From positions 450,145 to 514,144 of the forward strand of contig NZ_VZQQ01000001.1 of the NCBI RefSeq assembly GCF_014397785.1: a stretch of DNA of 64,000 bases. Direction: 5' to 3'. Shown piece by piece: positions 55,109-63,873 of the stretch. Positions within the stretch are counted from its first letter, which is position 1; every line of letters starts with the position of its first letter. Origin of the DNA: Paraburkholderia podalyriae. Lineage in GTDB: Bacteria > Pseudomonadota > Gammaproteobacteria > Burkholderiales > Burkholderiaceae. The notes beneath the pieces were generated by a model. It saw only the letters and a program-made list of their open reading frames with translations, searched no databases and had not been told where the DNA came from. Position numbers and translations under genes: made by a program.

Positions 55109-55720
55109 TCACTCGACCGGCGCCGTCCCAAGGCCATGCTCGACCATGCCGATCACCTGCTCGGCGAACTCGCGGTAGCCCATGCGGCCGTCCGGCTTGA
55201 GCCACGTGAAGGTCCAGTTGATCATGCCGAACACCATCATCGTCAGCGCGGTCTGGTTGTCGCGAGTCGCGCGTTCGGGGTATGCGCGCGCAAGTTGCCG
55301 CGCGAACGCGGCGACCACGTCGCGCTGGCGGTTCAGGATGATCTCGCGCTGCGAATCGACCAGATACTTGACGTCGTTCAGCAGTGCGACGTGCCGACTG
55401 TGCGACGTCTCATACTCGGACAGAAACGCGCGGATCAACTCCGCGAAGGTTTCGCGCTCACTCAGTTCGCGCCGCTGGCTCGAGCCTTCCACCTCGGCGA
55501 TGATCAGCATCAGTCGCTTCGTGTAGCGATCGAGCAGGTCGAACAGGATCGCTTCCTTGCTCTCGTAATAGTGATAGAGGCGCGCCTTCGAGGTGCCGCT
55601 CGCCGCGGCGAGATCAGACATCGACGTGCTCGGATAGCTGGTCTGCGCGAATTTCGCCGCGGCCAGTTCGAGAATCTGCTCGCGTTGGGTTTCGTGGTCG
55701 GGGGCTCGGGTGCGGGCCAT
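55109..55720 (-). CDS. paaR: TetR-family regulator, probable PaaR
   Basis: A 203-residue regulator. The HTH is STSMSDLAAASGTSKARLYH with YYESKEAILFDLLDRY, the TetR signature, and the rest is the helical effector domain. It lies downstream of the paaABCDE operon on the same strand, with one unknown gene between. In Burkholderia a TetR-type PaaR represses the phenylacetate genes and responds to phenylacetyl-CoA. A perfect palindrome in the paaA promoter is its likely target. The name is inferred from context. Confidence 0.85.
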   Translation of the reverse strand: MARTRAPDHETQREQILELAAAKFAQTSYPSTSMSDLAAASGTSKARLYHYYESKEAILFDLLDRYTKRLMLIIAEVEGSSQRRELSERETFAELIRAFLSEYETSHSRHVALLNDVKYLVDSQREIILNRQRDVVAAFARQLARAYPERATRDNQTALTMMVFGMINWTFTWLKPDGRMGYREFAEQVIGMVEHGLGTAPVE

Positions 55721-55737
55721 ATTCGTCTGTTCTTGTC

Positions 55738-56553
55738 TTATTGGGGTGAGCAGGGGGCGGGCGCCCCGCGCAGTTCGAGCGAGCGCCATTCGGTCGCGTC
55801 GCCGCGCAAAAGGATGCGCCGCAGCGCCGCGAGTTCGCGCATGCGCCACAGCACGATGCTGTCGCTGACGAGGAGCCACTGCTCGGCGGCCATCACATAG
55901 GCGGCGACGCGCGCGGCGGGCTGCCAGTCGTCGGTCGCGCATTCGACGATCAGCGCGTCGAGTTCGGCAAAGCTGCTGTTCGTGAAGGTGTTGTCGCGCC
56001 AGCGCCGCGTCTCGCCGTTCGCCTGCTTGACCTCCTGCCATTCGAGCGCGAGCCGGCTGATGCGCAGTACGGAAATCGGCGCGGCGTCCGGCAGATGAGT
56101 CTGCAGCACGTCCGGCGCAAACATGCCGACCGATGTCGCGCGATCCGAGCGGGTATGCGCCCACGCTTGCGGATCGGTCAGGTCTGCAATCGACAGGCGC
56201 ACTTCGTTCAAACGCTGCGGATCGTTGCGCATCAGATAGCAGACGCGGCGCAGCATCAGCTGATCGGACGCGCTTTCGCCGTGCCACACCACGAGATTCG
56301 CGGTGCTGCCTGCCAGGCCGTCGAGCACCCCTGCCTGTTCGCGGAACTCGCGCACGAAGTCGCGTTGCCTGTCGGCGCTGACGCGCGCCCAGAAGTCGGC
56401 GCGCACGTGCGGAGCGTCGTCGACGCCGCATAACGGGCCGACCGCCAGATCGTCCCGCAACGGCTCTACGCGATCGTCGCGGCCCGCTTGGGCCAGCGCG
56501 GTACGAAGCGACTCGGCGGCGACGTCGCCGTTGGTGAGGTGAATCGTGCTCAT
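55738..56553 (-). CDS. DUF1835-domain protein
   Basis: A soluble 271-residue protein. The N-terminal domain starts MSTIHLTNGDVAAESLRTAL and continues to VVWHGESASDQLMLRRVCYL, the DUF1835 pattern; the C-terminal part matches the companion DUF3658-like segment as I recall it. No catalytic site is recognised. It sits between the paa operon terminator and paaR, with 17 bases to paaR, so it is probably co-transcribed with the regulator. A link to phenylacetate metabolism is possible but unsupported by sequence. Confidence 0.8.
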   Translation of the reverse strand: MSTIHLTNGDVAAESLRTALAQAGRDDRVEPLRDDLAVGPLCGVDDAPHVRADFWARVSADRQRDFVREFREQAGVLDGLAGSTANLVVWHGESASDQLMLRRVCYLMRNDPQRLNEVRLSIADLTDPQAWAHTRSDRATSVGMFAPDVLQTHLPDAAPISVLRISRLALEWQEVKQANGETRRWRDNTFTNSSFAELDALIVECATDDWQPAARVAAYVMAAEQWLLVSDSIVLWRMRELAALRRILLRGDATEWRSLELRGAPAPCSPQ

Positions 56554-56586
56554 GGGCAAGGGCTTGCTGTGACGCCAGCAGCTGTA

Positions 56587-56640
56587 ACAAAAAGAGGCCG
56601 CTCGCCGGCGGGAAACCGATGTCCCGATCGACGAGCGGCC
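56587..56640 (-). terminator. Terminator of the paaABCDE operon
   Basis: GGCCGCTCG (56596-56604) pairs with CGAGCGGCC (56632-56640) and an inner CGGGA/TCCCG stem can form. On the minus strand the stem is followed by TCTTTTTGTT. Confidence 0.7.
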
Positions 56641-56728
56641 CCTAGTGTAAGCGGATCGCGAAACGTCCGAAAGCGGCGGCGGCCGCCACGCGAAGCCAGT
56701 CCGCACCCGGGCCGCAGAAGTGCTCGAC

Positions 56729-57817
56729 TCAACGTTCGTCGTAGCTCACGACGACCCTGTCGCTAACCGGATGACACTGACACGTCAGCACGAACCCGTC
56801 GCGGACCTCGTGTTCTTCGAGCGTGTAGTTCTTTTCCATCTTCACTTCGCCCTCGAGCACCTTCGCGCGACAGGTGCAGCAGACGCCGCCCTTGCACGCA
56901 TACGGCAGCGAGAGGCCCGCGCGCAGTCCGACGTCGAGCACGCTCACGCCCTGATAGGGCAGCCGCAGCTTGCGTCGCTTGCCGTCGATCACGATTTCGA
57001 GGTCCGCCGCGGGCGTGTCCGCGGTGATCTCGACGGGCGGCACGCCCGCCTGCGGCAGCGGCGTGCCGAAGCGCTCGACGTGGACCTTCGCCTGCTCCAC
57101 GCCGGCCGCTTTCAGCGCGGCCTCGGCGGCGTCCATCATCGGCGCGGGGCCGCAGATGAACGCTTCGTCGATCGCGTCGGCCGGCAGCAGCTGTTCGATA
57201 AACGCCGCGCATTTCGGCTGGTCGAGCACGCCGTTGAACAGCTCGACGTCCTGCAGATCGTCCGACAGCACGTGATACAGCACGAAGCGGTTCATGAAGC
57301 GGTTCTTCAGATCCTCGAGCTCTTCGGCGAACATGATCTGCTCGACGCTGCGGTTGCCGTACACCAGCGTGAACATGCTGCGCGGCTCGACTTCGAGTGT
57401 GGTCCTGATGATCGCGAGCACCGGCGTGATGCCCGAGCCGCCCGAGAACGCGAGGTACTGCTTGCCCTGTCCGGCGTTCAGGTGCGTGAAGAAACGGCCG
57501 TCCGGGGTCATCACGTCGATCGTGTGGCCCGGCTGCAGTGTGTCGAACGCGAAGTTCGAGAAGCGCCCGCCGCGCACGCGCTTGATGCCGATGCGCAACT
57601 CGCCGTCGCGATCGTAGTCGGTGACACCCACGCAGATCGAATACGAGCGGCGCGTTTCCTCACCGTCGATGTGCGTCTTCAGCGTGACGAACTGGCCCTG
57701 CGTGAAGCGATATTGGTCGCGCAGTTCGAGCGGGACTTCGAAGGCGACCGAGACCGCATCGGCGGTTTCGGGGCGCACTTCGCGGATACGCAGCGGATGG
57801 AATTGCGGGGTGGCCAT
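56729..57817 (-). CDS. paaE: 1,2-Phenylacetyl-CoA epoxidase, reductase subunit PaaE
   Basis: Transfers electrons from NADPH to the PaaABC oxygenase. The 362-residue protein has an FAD-binding domain (RRSYSICVGV), an NAD(P)-binding domain (AFSGGSGITPVLAIIRTTL; FICGPAPMMDAAEAAL) and a C-terminal plant-type [2Fe-2S] ferredoxin with CKGGVCCTCRAKVLEGE and a distal Cys in VLTCQCHP. The ATG at 57817 overlaps no other gene; paaD ends one base upstream. Confidence 0.97.
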   Translation of the reverse strand: MATPQFHPLRIREVRPETADAVSVAFEVPLELRDQYRFTQGQFVTLKTHIDGEETRRSYSICVGVTDYDRDGELRIGIKRVRGGRFSNFAFDTLQPGHTIDVMTPDGRFFTHLNAGQGKQYLAFSGGSGITPVLAIIRTTLEVEPRSMFTLVYGNRSVEQIMFAEELEDLKNRFMNRFVLYHVLSDDLQDVELFNGVLDQPKCAAFIEQLLPADAIDEAFICGPAPMMDAAEAALKAAGVEQAKVHVERFGTPLPQAGVPPVEITADTPAADLEIVIDGKRRKLRLPYQGVSVLDVGLRAGLSLPYACKGGVCCTCRAKVLEGEVKMEKNYTLEEHEVRDGFVLTCQCHPVSDRVVVSYDER

Positions 57818-57818
57818 A

Positions 57819-58391
57819 TCAGTACGGTTTGAAGTAGTCGAAGGGTTCGCGGCAGTCGAGGCAGCGATACAGGGCCTTGCAGGCGGTCGAGCCGAATTGC
57901 GCGAGCCGCTCGGTGTGCGCGGAGCCGCAGCGCGGGCAGCCCGGCGCGGGTAGCGCGCGCGGGACGAAGCGCAGGACTTTTTCCTGCGGCGCCGCGGGCG
58001 CGTGGGCGGCCGAGCCGCAGTTGCCCGTCGGCGGCGCGATGCCGTACGCGCGCAGTTTGTCGCGGGCGCCGGCGGTGATCCAGTCGGTGGTCCACGCCGG
58101 CGCCAGCACGGTGGCGATGCGGTAGGGCGTGAGCTGCGCGGCCTCCAGCGCGAGGCTGATGTCTTCGGCAATCTGCGACATCGCCGGGCAGCCCGAGTAG
58201 GTCGGCGTGATCAGGACTTCGAGCGCGCCGTCCGCGGCGCGTCGCACGTCGCGCAGGATGCCGAGCTCGCGGATCGATACCACCGGGATTTCCGGGTCCG
58301 GGACCGCTTCGAGCACGCTCCAGGCGCGTGCGAGCGTGGCGTCGGACAGGTTCGCGGGCTGCGGGGCGCTCGAGGTCGAGGTTGTCGTCAT
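57819..58391 (-). CDS. paaD: Phenylacetyl-CoA epoxidase maturation protein PaaD
   Basis: A 190-residue protein of the DUF59/SufT-like family, needed for assembly of the epoxidase Fe-S or di-iron centre. The N-terminal domain has VPDPEIPVVSIRELGILRDV and TPTYSGCPAMSQI. The C-terminal zinc ribbon is CPRCGSAHTERLAQFGSTAC followed by CLDC. Its position between paaC and paaE is standard. Confidence 0.95.
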   Translation of the reverse strand: MTTTSTSSAPQPANLSDATLARAWSVLEAVPDPEIPVVSIRELGILRDVRRAADGALEVLITPTYSGCPAMSQIAEDISLALEAAQLTPYRIATVLAPAWTTDWITAGARDKLRAYGIAPPTGNCGSAAHAPAAPQEKVLRFVPRALPAPGCPRCGSAHTERLAQFGSTACKALYRCLDCREPFDYFKPY

Positions 58392-58398
58392 CGCGTGC

Positions 58399-59211
58399 TT
58401 ACCAACTCGCGCCCGGATGCTGGCGCGCGAGGCTCTGCATTTCGGCGAGCACGAAACCCATGTGCTCGGAATGCTCGCCGTGCTTGCCCGTCGTCACGTG
58501 CCTGAGCGCCGCGGGCAGCGTCAGCGTGGCTTCGTCGAGCGTGGCGCGCACGTCGTCGAGCCACGCGGCCTCCAGCGCCGCGGTGCGCGGGCCGATGCCG
58601 GCCGCGGCGACCGCGTCTTCCACCGCGTCTGCGCTGAAGAACTCGTACGTGTACGGCATCAGGTAGTCGAGCGCGGCCTGCGCGCGACGGTGCGATTCGT
58701 CGGTGCCATCGCCGAAACGTATCAGCCACTCGCTCGCGTGATGCGCGTGGTACTGCGTTTCCTTGATCGATTTCGCGGCGATCGCGGCGAGCTGCGCGTC
58801 GGCGGACTCGGTCAGCGCGCGCCACAGATGCATCATCAGCGTCGCGTACAGGAAGTTGCGCACGATCGTGACCGCGTAGTCCTTCTGTGCCTGGGCGGTG
58901 CCGGCCAGCGGCCCGTAATGCGGCAGCTCGGCGAGCGTGTAGTTGGCGAATTCGAGCTCGGCGCGAAAGTACGCGTAGTCGTCTTCGTTGCGCCGACGGC
59001 CGGTGAGCTGCGCTTCGAGCGCGGCCGCGTGCGTGTACAGCAGACGCGCCTGGCCGATCAGGTCGAGGCTCATGTTCGACAGCGCGATGTCCTCTTCGAG
59101 GATCGGGCCGTGACCGCACCACTCGGCGTTGCGCTGACCGAGGATCAGCGCGGTATCGGCGAGGCGCAGCACGTACTTCAGATGTTCGGGCGTAGTGGAC
59201 GTAGTGGTCAT
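58399..59211 (-). CDS. paaC: 1,2-Phenylacetyl-CoA epoxidase structural subunit PaaC
   Basis: Structural partner of PaaA in the epoxidase, 270 residues, ferritin-like fold that has lost the di-iron ligands. ALILGQRNAEWCGHGPILEE near residue 20 and LRFGDGTDESHRRAQAALDY-type sequence (IRFGDGTDESHRRAQ) are characteristic. Only 7 bases separate it from paaD. Confidence 0.96.
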   Translation of the reverse strand: MTTTSTTPEHLKYVLRLADTALILGQRNAEWCGHGPILEEDIALSNMSLDLIGQARLLYTHAAALEAQLTGRRRNEDDYAYFRAELEFANYTLAELPHYGPLAGTAQAQKDYAVTIVRNFLYATLMMHLWRALTESADAQLAAIAAKSIKETQYHAHHASEWLIRFGDGTDESHRRAQAALDYLMPYTYEFFSADAVEDAVAAAGIGPRTAALEAAWLDDVRATLDEATLTLPAALRHVTTGKHGEHSEHMGFVLAEMQSLARQHPGASW

Positions 59212-59219
59212 GGCTGCGC

Positions 59220-59504
59220 TTACATGTGGTTGACTTCGTCGGGGAGCGTGTAGAACGTCGGGTGGCGATAGATCTTGTCGCCCGCCGGTTCGAACAGCTC
59301 GGCCTTCTGGTCCGGCGCGGAGGCCGTGATCGCCGAGGACGGCACCACCCAGATGCTGATGCCTTCCTGGCGGCGCGTGTAGACGTCGCGCGCCATGCGC
59401 AGCGCCATCGGCGCGTCCGCGGCGTGCAGACTGCCGCAGTGCTTATGGTCGAGTCCCTGCCTGCTGCGCACGAACACTTCCCAAATCGGCCATTCCCTAT
59501 TCAT
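59220..59504 (-). CDS. paaB: 1,2-Phenylacetyl-CoA epoxidase subunit PaaB
   Basis: Small bridging subunit of 94 residues. It begins MNREWPIWEVFVRSRQGLDH and continues HKHCGSLHAADAPMALRMAR, the invariant start of PaaB. The C-terminal RHPTFYTLPDEVNHM also fits. Start ATG at 59504; the longer open frame upstream overlaps paaA in another frame. Confidence 0.96.
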   Translation of the reverse strand: MNREWPIWEVFVRSRQGLDHKHCGSLHAADAPMALRMARDVYTRRQEGISIWVVPSSAITASAPDQKAELFEPAGDKIYRHPTFYTLPDEVNHM

Positions 59505-59539
59505 TGCTGATCTCCTATTCCTCTGATGTGCTGTGCCGC

Positions 59540-60538
59540 TCAGGCGGCGTGCTGTTGCGCGCGCTGGCGCTGTTTGCCGGCATGGGCGAGCGCGGCTTCG
59601 CGCACCCAGGCGCCGTCTTCGTGGGCCTTCACGCGGGTCGCGAGGCGCTCGCGGTTGCACGGGCCGTCGCCGTTCACGACGCGCCAGAACTCTTCCCAGT
59701 CGATGTTGCCGTAGTCGTAATGGCCGCGCGCCTCGTTCCATTTCAAGTCCGCATCGGGCAGCGTGACGCCGAGCACCTTCGCCTGCTCGACGGTCGCGTC
59801 GACGAATTTCTGGCGCAGGTCGTCGTTGGTGATGCGCTTGATGCCCCATCTGGCCGACTGGTTGCTGTGGACCGAGTCCTTGTCGCTCGGGCCGAACATC
59901 ATCAGCACCGGCCACCACCAGCGGGTCACCGCCTGCTGCACCAGCGCGCGCTGCGCGTCGGTGCCGGCCATCATCGCGAGCAGCGCGTCGAAGCCCTGGC
60001 GCTGATGGAACGACTCTTCCTTGCAGATGCGGATCATCGCGCGGGCGTACGGGCCGTACGTGCAGCGGCACAGCGGGATCTGGTTCATGATCGCCGCGCC
60101 GTCGACGAGCCAGCCGATCACGCCCACGTCGGCCCAGGTGGGCGTCGGATAGTTGAAGATGCTCGAATACTTGGCCTTGCCCGCATGCAGCGCGTCGATC
60201 AGCTGGTCGCGCGAGACGCCGAGCGTCTCGGCGGCGCTATACAGATAGAGGCCGTGGCCGGCTTCGTCCTGCACCTTGGCGAGCAGGATCGCCTTGCGCT
60301 TGAGGCTCGGCGCGCGCGTGATCCAGTTGCCCTCGGGCAGCATGCCGACGATCTCCGAGTGCGCATGCTGCGAGATCTGTCGCACCAGCGTTTTGCGGTA
60401 CGCCTCGGGCATCCAGTCCTGCGGCTCGATCTTGCCGTCGGCGGCCATGACCGTGTCGAAGCGCGCCTGTTCGGGCGAATTCGCGTCCGCGTCGAGCGGG
60501 GCGACATGGCCGGGGATATCGAGGGATTGCGTGTACAT
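59540..60538 (-). CDS. paaA: 1,2-Phenylacetyl-CoA epoxidase catalytic subunit PaaA
   Basis: Di-iron oxygenase subunit, 332 residues, which epoxidises the ring of phenylacetyl-CoA as the first committed step of aerobic phenylacetate breakdown. The iron ligands lie in [20 protein letters not shown] and in [37 protein letters not shown] near residue 45 is also conserved. It is the first gene of paaABCDE, behind a promoter with an embedded palindrome. Confidence 0.97.
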   Translation of the reverse strand: MYTQSLDIPGHVAPLDADANSPEQARFDTVMAADGKIEPQDWMPEAYRKTLVRQISQHAHSEIVGMLPEGNWITRAPSLKRKAILLAKVQDEAGHGLYLYSAAETLGVSRDQLIDALHAGKAKYSSIFNYPTPTWADVGVIGWLVDGAAIMNQIPLCRCTYGPYARAMIRICKEESFHQRQGFDALLAMMAGTDAQRALVQQAVTRWWWPVLMMFGPSDKDSVHSNQSARWGIKRITNDDLRQKFVDATVEQAKVLGVTLPDADLKWNEARGHYDYGNIDWEEFWRVVNGDGPCNRERLATRVKAHEDGAWVREAALAHAGKQRQRAQQHAA

Positions 60539-60576
60539 GGGGGGACGCTCTCTGGGGGAGTGGTCTGTGTGGGCGT

Positions 60577-60604
60577 AGTATAAACCAACCGACCGGTCGG
60601 TTAA
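60577..60604 (-). promoter_or_regulatory. paaA promoter with embedded TetR-type operator
   Basis: On the minus strand TTAACC (60604-60599) is the -35 and TATACT (60582-60577) the -10, with a 16-base spacer. The perfect 16-bp palindrome AACCGACCGGTCGGTT (60587-60602) fills the spacer and touches the -35, so bound repressor would block RNA polymerase. The CCGACCGGTCGG core resembles the inverted repeat known for Burkholderia PaaR. Confidence 0.85.
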
Positions 60605-60786
60605 TAAATTTTTTGCCGGCAGAGGTCGGAGTCGATAGCGTCATTTACGGCGTCGAAGCATGCTTGCTGGCTTGTCGTGATTTCGATGCGTCGGCGGTTC
60701 ATGAGCGGCCGTCACCCCGCTCCGACTCTTACCGGTAAAATCGCGAATTGGCCGCGGTTTGCGGCCCACTTGCATCTCCGGTACTC

Positions 60787-62409
60787 ATGTTACGTCTAAG
60801 CGAAATCAAACTCCCGCTCGATCACCCCGAGAGCGTCCTCGAAGCCGCCATCCGTGCGCGCCTCGCGGAACTCGGCGTGGCGGGGGACGGGCTCATCCGA
60901 TACACCGTGTTTCGCCGTGCGCACGACGCGCGTAAGCGCGCCGACATCAAACTCACCTACCTCGTCGATGTCGAGGTCAAGGATGAAGCGGCCGCGCTGA
61001 AGCGGCTCGCCGACGTGCCGCATTGCGGCGTGACGCCCGACATGAGCTACAAGTTCGTCGCGAAAGCGCCCGCGCAGCTGAACACGCCGCGTCCGGTCGT
61101 GATCGGCATGGGGCCGTGCGGGCTGTTTGCGGGCCTGATCCTCGCGCAGATGGGCTTCCGGCCGATCATCCTCGAGCGCGGCAAGGCCGTGCGCGAGCGC
61201 ACCAAGGATACCTTTGGCCTGTGGCGCAAATCAGTGCTGAATCCCGAGTCGAACGTGCAGTTCGGCGAGGGCGGCGCAGGCACGTTTTCGGACGGCAAGC
61301 TGTACAGCCAGATCAAGGACCCGAAGCATTACGGCCGCAAGGTGCTCGACGAATTCGTGCGGGCCGGTGCGCCGGATGACATCCTGTACCTGAGCCGGCC
61401 GCATATCGGCACGTTCCGCCTCGTCAGCATGGTCGAGAAGATGCGCGCAATGATCCACGAACTGGGCGGCGAGGTGCGCTTCGAGACGCGTGTCGAGGAC
61501 ATCGACATCGACCACGGCCAGGTGCGCGGGTTGACGCTGTCGACCGGCGAGACGCTGCTCTGCGACCACGTGGTGCTGGCGGTCGGCCATAGCGCGCGCG
61601 ATACCTTCCAGATGCTGTACGACCGCGGCGTGCACGTCGAGGCGAAGCCGTTTTCCCTCGGCTTCCGGATCGAACATCCGCAGGGGGTAATCGATCGCAG
61701 CCGTTTTGGGAAATTTGCCGGTCACAAAGAGCTCGGCGCAGCCGACTATAAGGTGGTGCACCACTGCAGCAACGGGCGCGCGGTCTATAGCTTCTGCATG
61801 TGTCCGGGCGGCACCGTGGTCGCGGCCACGTCGGAGCCGGGACGCGTCGTCACGAACGGCATGAGCCAGTACTCGCGCGCGGAGCGCAACGCGAACGCGG
61901 GCATCGTGGTCGGAATCACGCCGGACGACTACCCGGGCGGGCCTCTCGCCGGCATCGCTTTCCAGCGCAAGTGGGAGGAGCGGGCGTTCGAACTCGGCGG
62001 TGGTAACTACATGGCGCCGGGGCAGTTGGTCGGCGACTTCATCGCCGGGCGGCCGTCCACGTCGCTCGGTTCGGTCGTGCCGTCGTACAAGCCCGGCGTG
62101 CGCCCAACCGATCTCAGCACCGCGCTGCCCGACTACGCAATCGAGGCGATTCGCGAAGCGCTGCCTCAGATGGAGAAGAAAATCGCCGGTTTCGCAATGC
62201 ATGACGCCGTGCTGACCGGCGTTGAAACGCGCACGTCGTCGCCGGTGCGCGTGCGTCGCGGCGACGACTACCAGAGCATCAACGTCAAGGGGCTGTATCC
62301 GGCGGGTGAGGGCGCGGGGTACGCGGGCGGGATCTACTCGGCGGCGATCGACGGAATCGAGGTCGCCGAAGCGGTCGCGCTGAAGATCATGTGTCAGCAG
62401 ACGGTGTGA
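60787..62409 (+). CDS. FAD-dependent dehydrogenase (COG2509-like)
   Basis: A 540-residue flavoprotein of unknown physiological role. Residues ~1-90 form a small N-terminal domain (MLRLSEIKLPLDHPE). The FAD-binding Rossmann motif is VVIGMGPCGLFAGLILAQMG near residue 103, with Glu at ILERGK. NVQFGEGGAGTFSDGKLYSQ and the C-terminal LYPAGEGAGYAGGIYSAAID are typical of this family. The ATG at 60787 is about 45 bases after a -10-like TAAAAT (60735-60740). Confidence 0.88.
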   Translation: MLRLSEIKLPLDHPESVLEAAIRARLAELGVAGDGLIRYTVFRRAHDARKRADIKLTYLVDVEVKDEAAALKRLADVPHCGVTPDMSYKFVAKAPAQLNTPRPVVIGMGPCGLFAGLILAQMGFRPIILERGKAVRERTKDTFGLWRKSVLNPESNVQFGEGGAGTFSDGKLYSQIKDPKHYGRKVLDEFVRAGAPDDILYLSRPHIGTFRLVSMVEKMRAMIHELGGEVRFETRVEDIDIDHGQVRGLTLSTGETLLCDHVVLAVGHSARDTFQMLYDRGVHVEAKPFSLGFRIEHPQGVIDRSRFGKFAGHKELGAADYKVVHHCSNGRAVYSFCMCPGGTVVAATSEPGRVVTNGMSQYSRAERNANAGIVVGITPDDYPGGPLAGIAFQRKWEERAFELGGGNYMAPGQLVGDFIAGRPSTSLGSVVPSYKPGVRPTDLSTALPDYAIEAIREALPQMEKKIAGFAMHDAVLTGVETRTSSPVRVRRGDDYQSINVKGLYPAGEGAGYAGGIYSAAIDGIEVAEAVALKIMCQQTV

Positions 62410-62523
62410 CGTTCAGCGGGCGCAGCAGCCGACCGTCGGAATGAAGCGGGCCTGCCTGCGATTGCCGACGATTGCCTCGGCGTTCGGGCACAATGCGCGT
62501 TTCGCCTCGAAACGATCCTCCGA

Positions 62524-63804
62524 ATGACCATTCGCACCTTGGCTGCCGCATGCGGCGCGGCGCTGCTTGCCCAATTTGCTCCGTTTGTCGTTTCCTCGAG
62601 CGCATTCGCTGCCGGAACGCCCGAGCATTGGGTCGCCGTGTGGGCGACCGCGCTCCAGCCGATTCCGCAGCACGCAGAGTTGCCGTCGCTATATCGCGCG
62701 CCAGAAGTCGCCGGGCGCACAGTTCGGCAAATCGTTTATCCGACCTTATCGGGGAAAACGGCGCGAATCCATCTGAGCAATGCATATGGCAAGACGCCCC
62801 TCGTCATCGATGAACTGCGCATCGCGCGCTCGGTCGGCGGCGCGGCGGCGGTCGAGGGCGGCGGTAGCCGTGTGACGTTTGGCGGTAGGGGCGCGGTCAG
62901 GATTCCGCCTGGCGGAGAGCTGGACAGCGATCCGATCGTGATTGACGTCGTCGAAGGCTCGCCCTATGCGATCAGCGCGTTTATGGGGCCCGAGCAGCGG
63001 ATCGTCGCGTGGCACCGCGTGTCGAATCAGGTCAATTATGTATCGGGTCCCGGCAATCACACGGCCGACGCGTCCGCCGCACCGTTTCGCGGCCGCTTCA
63101 CGCAATATGTATGGGTCACTGAGTTGTCGGTGGAGGCGGCGGTGCCGTCGGCTGCCGTGGCCGCGATCGGCGACTCGATCACCGACGGCATGCGCTCCAG
63201 CCTGAACCTGAACCGTCGCTGGCCGGATCTGCTGGCTCGGCGGCTGGCGGCAAGCGGCGCGCAGTCGACTGCGATCGTGAATCTCGGCATCAGCGGCAAC
63301 CGGCTTTTGAGCGACTCGCCTTGCTATGGCGACGCGCTCGCGAGCCGCTTCGACCATGACGTTTTGCGACGTCCAGGCGTCAAGGCGGCGATTCTGCTGA
63401 TTGGCATCAACGACATCAACTTTGCGGCAATGCCGCCTCATGGCGGCCTCGACTGCGACTTTCCGCATACGTCGGTCACGGCCGCCGATCTGATCGCCGG
63501 TTACCAGCGAGTGATCGCCGCCGCGCGGCGCAATGGCGTCAAGGTCTTCGGCGCGACGCTGACGCCGGCGTCGCTGCCGCCAGAGCGGGAAAACATCCGG
63601 CTCGCTGTTAATCGGTGGATTCGGACCGGTCATGCTTTCGATGGCGTTGTCGACTTCGACGCGGCGCTGCGTGACCGGGCGCAGCCGGACCGTCTGCAGC
63701 GTGCTTTCGATAGCGGCGATCACATCCATCCGAGCGACGCGGGCTACGCGGCTATGGCCGACGCTGTCCTTGTTGAGGCCGTGGTGAGTGCGGCCTTGAA
63801 GTGA
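62524..63804 (+). CDS. Secreted SGNH/GDSL hydrolase
   Basis: Exported esterase of 426 residues. A signal peptide is cleaved near SSAFA (residue ~29). An N-terminal ~170-residue beta domain precedes the SGNH domain with block I GDSITDG (nucleophile Ser), the Gly block at LGISGNRLLS, the Asn block LIGINDINF and the catalytic His in HIHPSDAGYAAMAD. Such two-domain proteins act on acetylated polysaccharides or esters; the substrate is unknown. Confidence 0.9.
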   Translation: MTIRTLAAACGAALLAQFAPFVVSSSAFAAGTPEHWVAVWATALQPIPQHAELPSLYRAPEVAGRTVRQIVYPTLSGKTARIHLSNAYGKTPLVIDELRIARSVGGAAAVEGGGSRVTFGGRGAVRIPPGGELDSDPIVIDVVEGSPYAISAFMGPEQRIVAWHRVSNQVNYVSGPGNHTADASAAPFRGRFTQYVWVTELSVEAAVPSAAVAAIGDSITDGMRSSLNLNRRWPDLLARRLAASGAQSTAIVNLGISGNRLLSDSPCYGDALASRFDHDVLRRPGVKAAILLIGINDINFAAMPPHGGLDCDFPHTSVTAADLIAGYQRVIAAARRNGVKVFGATLTPASLPPERENIRLAVNRWIRTGHAFDGVVDFDAALRDRAQPDRLQRAFDSGDHIHPSDAGYAAMADAVLVEAVVSAALK

Positions 63805-63838
63805 GGCACAATTTTTTAAGCGAAAGCGAAAACGGGTA

Positions 63839-63867
63839 TTGACGGGGCGTCAAAGAGTCTCCATAAT
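63839..63867 (+). promoter_or_regulatory. Ribosomal RNA operon promoter
   Basis: TTGACG (63839-63844) and CATAAT (63862-63867) have a perfect 17-base spacer, and the A/T-rich stretch just upstream (ATTTTTTAAG, 63811-63820) could act as an UP element. The start would be near 63874. Confidence 0.8.
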
Positions 63868-63873
63868 TTCATC

